NCBI GenBank assembly: GCA_002401955.1
Contig: NVUQ01000011.1
Coordinates: forward strand, 1 to 64,000
DNA from: Flavobacteriales bacterium
GTDB taxonomy: Bacteria > Bacteroidota > Bacteroidia > Flavobacteriales_E > Vicingaceae
Length of the DNA stretch: 64,000 nucleotides
Direction: 5' to 3'
The notes beneath the pieces are model-generated. The model had not been told where the DNA came from and did no database searches. It saw nothing but the letters and a program-made list of their open reading frames with translations. Made by a program: the position numbers and the translations under genes. Of this stretch, positions 60,300-64,000 are shown piece by piece. Position 1 is the first letter of the stretch. Each line of letters begins with the position of its first letter.

Positions 60300-62144
60300 A
60301 TGAAAAACTTATTCGATTTTAAACATTTTAAAGGCGACCTTTTTGGTGGGCTTACTGCAGGTATTGTGGCTCTACCTTTAGCATTAGCCTTTGGTGTAAG
60401 TTCTGGGCTTGGACCAAGTGCCGGGCTTTATGGTGCAATATTCGTTAGTTTCTTTGCTGCACTGTTTGGCGGTACTAACACTCAAATATCTGGACCAACA
60501 GCTCCCATGACAGCATTAAGCATGGTGATTATTGCTGGAATAATAGCTCTTAACAATGGAGACGTATCTAAAGCATTACCCTCTATCTTAATTGTTTTTA
60601 TACTTGCTGGGTTAATACAAATTGGCTTAGGTTTTTTAAAACTAGGAACTTATATTAAATACATTCCAAACCCTGTTGTTTCTGGGTTTATGACCGCTAT
60701 TGGTGTAATGATATTAGTTACACAATTAATGCCTGCAGTTGGTTATTACCCAGAAGAAGACACCTCTTTTATAAACACTTTTAAACTGCATGCTGAAGAG
60801 GTAATTCTTGAAAATATTCTAGAAGAAGAAGAGAAAGAGGGAATCTTGGTTTTGGAAAATTTTAAAGAAACGATTAGTCGGGCCGAAAACATAACCGAAG
60901 AACAAATTTTTCAAGAGTCAAAAACTTTAGCAAAAAAACACTCTTCTGGGGTGTTGGGAACCTTTAAAATGCTTCCGAAAGCACTAAACAACATTAACTG
61001 GCTTGAACTTCTTTTAACGTTAAGCACCATTGTTATTATTTATGGTTTCAAAAAAATAACGACAGCCGTTCCTAGTACTTTGATCGCACTTCTCGTTGTT
61101 TCTGGAGCTGCTTATGGTCTAAATCTCAACTATCACTCTATTCAGGAGATTCCTAATGGCTTGCCAATATTTCATTCAGAAATATTTACCTCATTTCGTT
61201 TAGACACCATTACCCCTTATATTATTTCTGCAATAACGCTTGCTTTGTTAGGCGCGATAGATTCTCTGCTTACTTCTGTTGTTGCTGATAATATGACTAA
61301 GACTAGCCACAGACCCAATAAAGAATTAATAGGACAAGGTATAGGAAATGTTTTTTCTGCTTTCTTTGGTGGAATTCCTGGAGCTGGGGCAACAATAAGA
61401 ACTGTAGTAAACATAAAAGCTGGAGGTAAAACAAGACTTTCTGGTATGATTGCAGGGATTTTATTATTGTTAATTCTATTAGTTTTAGGCTCTGTTGCAT
61501 CACAAATACCTGCTGCAGTTTTGGCTGGAATCTTAGTTACTGTTGGAATTGGTGTAATGGATTACAAAGGTCTTAAAGCAATTCCCAACCTTCCTAGAAG
61601 AGAGGTTTTTATTATGCTTATTGTTTTAGTTCTTTCTACGGTTTGGGATTTAATTTATGCTGTTGGAATAGGTTTGATTTTAGCCTCTTTAACTTTCATG
61701 AAAGAGATCTCAGATTTAACTTTTAAAAGATCTACCATTACTCGTTTAGAAGATCTTAAAGGGCTTACCAATGAAATTAGTATTCCAGATAATTTGAAAG
61801 AAGAGATTATTGTAAAAGATATTAATGGCCCGCTATTTTTTGGTTCTACAAGTGATTTCCAAATCATGGCTAAAAAAATTCCAAAAACCACCTCTGCTGT
61901 AATAATGAAAATGGAAGATGTATCCTACATGGATCAATCGGGTGTTTTTGCGATGGAAGATGTTTTGATAGAATTGTGCAAAAACGATATAATTATTTTG
62001 TTGGTAAATGTGCCTGAACAACCAAAATATATGATGGAAAGAATAGACATCATTCCTGACCTAATTCCTGAAGAACAGATCTTTAGTTCAGAAAATGAAT
62101 GTCTATTATGGATAAAAAATAATGTAAAAGATACGGTTAACTAA
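60300..62144 (+). CDS. SulP/SLC26 family anion transporter with STAS domain
   Basis: 614 residues. The N-terminus FKGDLFGGLTAGIVALPLAL and GLGPSAGLYGAIFVSF, then TQISGPTAPMT, are SulP hallmarks, and IPGAGATIRTVVNIKAGG comes later in the membrane domain (about 1-470). A STAS domain (about 500-612) has KMEDVSYMDQSGVFAMEDVL. An unusual acidic loop of about 60-70 residues (about 155-225, with ENILEEEEKEGILVLENF) is inserted between membrane segments. The following carbonic anhydrase gene suggests bicarbonate, rather than sulfate, as the substrate. Confidence 0.92.
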   Translation: MKNLFDFKHFKGDLFGGLTAGIVALPLALAFGVSSGLGPSAGLYGAIFVSFFAALFGGTNTQISGPTAPMTALSMVIIAGIIALNNGDVSKALPSILIVFILAGLIQIGLGFLKLGTYIKYIPNPVVSGFMTAIGVMILVTQLMPAVGYYPEEDTSFINTFKLHAEEVILENILEEEEKEGILVLENFKETISRAENITEEQIFQESKTLAKKHSSGVLGTFKMLPKALNNINWLELLLTLSTIVIIYGFKKITTAVPSTLIALLVVSGAAYGLNLNYHSIQEIPNGLPIFHSEIFTSFRLDTITPYIISAITLALLGAIDSLLTSVVADNMTKTSHRPNKELIGQGIGNVFSAFFGGIPGAGATIRTVVNIKAGGKTRLSGMIAGILLLLILLVLGSVASQIPAAVLAGILVTVGIGVMDYKGLKAIPNLPRREVFIMLIVLVLSTVWDLIYAVGIGLILASLTFMKEISDLTFKRSTITRLEDLKGLTNEISIPDNLKEEIIVKDINGPLFFGSTSDFQIMAKKIPKTTSAVIMKMEDVSYMDQSGVFAMEDVLIELCKNDIIILLVNVPEQPKYMMERIDIIPDLIPEEQIFSSENECLLWIKNNVKDTVN

Positions 62145-62159
62145 AAATAGATTAAAAAC

Positions 62160-62762
62160 ATGGAAACATTAACAAAAGATATACAAAACAAAACAACTCC
62201 TTCTGAAGCGTTAAATAGGCTTAAAGAAGGGAATAAAAGATTTGTGTCACAAACAGTGTTGAGCCGCAATTTTAGTGAGCAGGTTCAAATAACATCTAAT
62301 GGACAAGCTCCGTTTGCTGTTGTATTGGGCTGTATTGACTCAAGGGCTCCTTTAGAATTAATTTTTGATCAAGGTGTTGGAGATATTTTTGGTGCGAGAG
62401 TAGCAGGAAACATCATCAATGAAGATGTTTTAGGCTCTTTAGAGTACTCTTGCAAAGTAGCAGGATCTAAACTAATAGTTGTATTAGGACACACAAAATG
62501 TGGGGCTGTAACAGCTGCGTGTAATAATGTAGAGCTTGGAAATGTAACAGCCTTATTAAACAAAATAAAACCTGCAGTAAATGCTATTGGTGGAGAAATG
62601 ACTCTAGAAAATATTGAAGCTGTTGCCATTAAAAATGTAGAACTTTCTATAGAACAAATAAAAAAGGAAAGTCCAATTCTTGCTGAAATGGAACAAAATG
62701 ATGAAATTAAAATTATTGGTGCTTCATATTCTGTTGAAACTGGAGAAGTAACATTTTTATAA
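62160..62762 (+). CDS. Beta-class carbonic anhydrase
   Basis: 200 residues, cytosolic. It interconverts CO2 and bicarbonate. The zinc site is seen as VLGCIDSRAPLELIFDQGVG (Cys and Asp-Arg dyad, about residues 57-76) and VLGHTKCGAVTAA (His and Cys, about 108-120). GARVAGNIINEDVLGSLEYS is also conserved. It begins 15 bases after the SulP stop, so the two are cotranscribed; together they resemble SulP-carbonic anhydrase pairs used for bicarbonate uptake. Confidence 0.94.
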   Translation: METLTKDIQNKTTPSEALNRLKEGNKRFVSQTVLSRNFSEQVQITSNGQAPFAVVLGCIDSRAPLELIFDQGVGDIFGARVAGNIINEDVLGSLEYSCKVAGSKLIVVLGHTKCGAVTAACNNVELGNVTALLNKIKPAVNAIGGEMTLENIEAVAIKNVELSIEQIKKESPILAEMEQNDEIKIIGASYSVETGEVTFL

Positions 62763-62833
62763 AACACTTCTTTGTGAGGTTGCTTTTTAATTTAGTTACC
62801 CTTCATTAATCACAATAACGGAGATTTAAAAAC

Positions 62834-62866
62834 AAAAATGCCCAGTTAATTAACTGGGCATTTTTT
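62834..62866. terminator. Strong bidirectional terminator
   Basis: A perfect inverted repeat with 16-bp arms (62834-62849 and 62850-62865), core GCCCAGTTAATTAACTGGGC, with A run before and T run after. It stands between the convergent carbonic anhydrase and porin genes and probably ends both transcripts. Confidence 0.85.
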
Positions 62867-62913
62867 ATATCTGAAAATAATGAAGTAAATAATTAACACC
62901 CCAAGTTTTGGGA

Positions 62914-64000
62914 TTAAAAATGTAAATCAAATTGTAATCTGTAAATTAAATCGCTATCCGGACTATCTTCTGTTGTACTGTATGTGATATCAGATTGTAC
63001 TTTTAATTTGTGTCCTTTAAAGAATTTAGAAAGACCCAAAGTGTACTGTGTTTGAGCGTCTTTTCCTGTAATGTCTTTATCCCATTCAGTTAAAGTATAC
63101 CTTCCTGCAACCTCCCAGTTCTTTTTAAACATGTATCCCATTTGAAAGTTCATTCCCTTTCCTACAGAAACATATTTTCCTGTTTTTGTTCCATCAAAAT
63201 TGGTTACACTATCTTGTTCTGCAGTTCTCATAGCATACTCTCCCATCATAGAAAAACCACCATATTTAAACATCATATCTGCAAAAATAGTTGTAATATC
63301 TGTTTCGAAATAACCAGTAATATCATCTCCATTTTCATCTACTCCAATAACATTTTCCATATACTTACCTTGGTTACTTTTTGTTTTAACTGCTCTATCA
63401 TGCAAATCATAAGTACCTCCTAAAGCTAATTTTGGCTTTTCCTCTCTTTTTACCGAAGAGCCAATATAATCGCCTTTACTTTGAAATTTCCCAAAAGGTA
63501 AAATCTCTAACCTACTTGTGTATTGGTAACCACCCAAGTTAACATCAGTTACGTTTCTTCCCTCTCCTTGAGATACAGAAACCATTTCTCTGATGGTAAA
63601 GTTTTTTCCTAATTTAAAATGATGTCTTAATTGAGCACCCATATCTCTATCAATATTAAAATTTGAGTTCAATTTAGAACGATCAACCAATTGTAAGTTT
63701 GCCGAAGAAACAACACGCTCTCTGTTTCCTGGAAGTTTAGTTTGACCAGCCCAAAGTGTAAAGTTTTTATAAAAATTCCACTTTACAACCGCGTCTAATA
63801 TTAATCTTGGAGCATTTTTAGTGTGGGAGCTTGCACCAGAAATATCCCTATTTGTTAAACCTAACTCTATCTTGTATTTAACTTTAGGGCTAAATGCAAA
63901 TCCGCCAAATTTTAACCTTGCTCTTCTAATTAAAAATTGTGAATTACCTGCACTTACACCATCTGTATCGTTTACATTCCATTCTCCTATGTATAAGGAT
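62914..64000 (-). CDS. OprO/OprP-type porin (partial at window end)
   Basis: The frame stays open from the stop at 62914 through 64000, so about 362 residues are present and the N-terminus lies beyond the window. Reading inward from the edge: SLYIGEWNVNDTDG, then FLIRRARLKFGGFAFSPKVK, WAGQTKLPGNRERVVSSANL, and FNIDRDMGAQLRHHF. This is the Porin_O_P pattern (IRRARL-G and Q-K-P-R-SS motifs), a beta-barrel for phosphate or polyphosphate, or other anions, in the outer membrane. The C-terminus ends in an aromatic strand (YRLQFDLHF), as in outer-membrane barrels. Neighbouring Na/Pi and PhoB-like genes fit phosphate uptake. Confidence 0.88.
   Translation of the reverse strand, partial: SLYIGEWNVNDTDGVSAGNSQFLIRRARLKFGGFAFSPKVKYKIELGLTNRDISGASSHTKNAPRLILDAVVKWNFYKNFTLWAGQTKLPGNRERVVSSANLQLVDRSKLNSNFNIDRDMGAQLRHHFKLGKNFTIREMVSVSQGEGRNVTDVNLGGYQYTSRLEILPFGKFQSKGDYIGSSVKREEKPKLALGGTYDLHDRAVKTKSNQGKYMENVIGVDENGDDITGYFETDITTIFADMMFKYGGFSMMGEYAMRTAEQDSVTNFDGTKTGKYVSVGKGMNFQMGYMFKKNWEVAGRYTLTEWDKDITGKDAQTQYTLGLSKFFKGHKLKVQSDITYSTTEDSPDSDLIYRLQFDLHF

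Noticed and set aside
62369-62767. 132-residue minus-strand frame
   Set aside because: Lies wholly antisense to the carbonic anhydrase gene, whose zinc ligands and family motifs are intact.
1-64000. tRNA or rRNA genes
   Set aside because: The gaps between genes were read for T-loop (GGTTCGAATCC-like) and rRNA motifs and none was found.

Overview
The window is AT-rich, has no recognisable Shine-Dalgarno pattern, and carries several Bacteroidetes-type promoter boxes (TAnnTTTG). Gene content points to the Bacteroidota, most likely a marine or free-living member of the Flavobacteriales. The supporting genes are type IX secretion (T9SS) substrates with gliding-motility C-terminal domains, a PorP/SprF protein, SprB repeats, the futalosine menaquinone gene mqnC, and DUF4175, DUF4270 and DUF2061 proteins. 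I could not place it to genus. No rRNA, tRNA, CRISPR array or insertion-sequence transposase was seen.

Layout. 0-1.6 kb is a small decayed patch: a secreted hypothetical protein, a 119-bp MITE-like element, a broken winged-helix gene, a lipocalin-like lipoprotein, and a 26-bp repeated scrap of ribE. 1.6-8.7 kb holds ribE, a T9SS-exported fibronectin-type protein, mqnC, a leucyl aminopeptidase and pdxA. 8.7-24.8 kb is a surface-glycan island: an O-antigen-ligase-like protein, two CotH-family proteins, two DPM1-like GT2 enzymes, two methyltransferases and several GT-C-like membrane proteins on alternating strands. Three of its proteins share a 33-residue C-terminal module that I do not recognise (four copies in all). 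25-36.5 kb is a long minus-strand housekeeping and envelope run: panC, a flippase-like LPTS protein, rfaE2-like, a histidine kinase, GT2, GT4, DUF4175, an RsbW-like ATPase, ybeY and mnmG. Two identical parS-like 16-mers in inverted orientation flank mnmG, which suggests the replication origin is near.

36.7-46.5 kb is a T9SS/gliding cassette: a small secreted protein, a 2204-residue adhesin with 20 SprB repeats, PorP/SprF, and a PorE-like OmpA lipoprotein. It lies between panC and the divergent operon glycogen synthase-DUF4270-glmS. 50.8-57.2 kb carries sulfate activation genes (cysC, cysQ, two DUF2061 proteins) around a deoxyribose-phosphate catabolic operon (deoC, an aldehyde dehydrogenase and a catalytically incomplete second one).

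57.2-64 kb is an ion and phosphate region: a PhoB-like regulator, a Na/Pi cotransporter with a PhoU-like tail, a small secreted protein, a SulP transporter paired with a beta-carbonic anhydrase, and a partial OprO/P-type porin that runs off the window end.

The genes fit a free-living cell that builds an elaborate surface (LPS-like glycans, T9SS adhesins, possibly extracytoplasmic phosphorylation by CotH proteins). Activated sulfate may feed that surface or ordinary assimilation; the window does not decide which.
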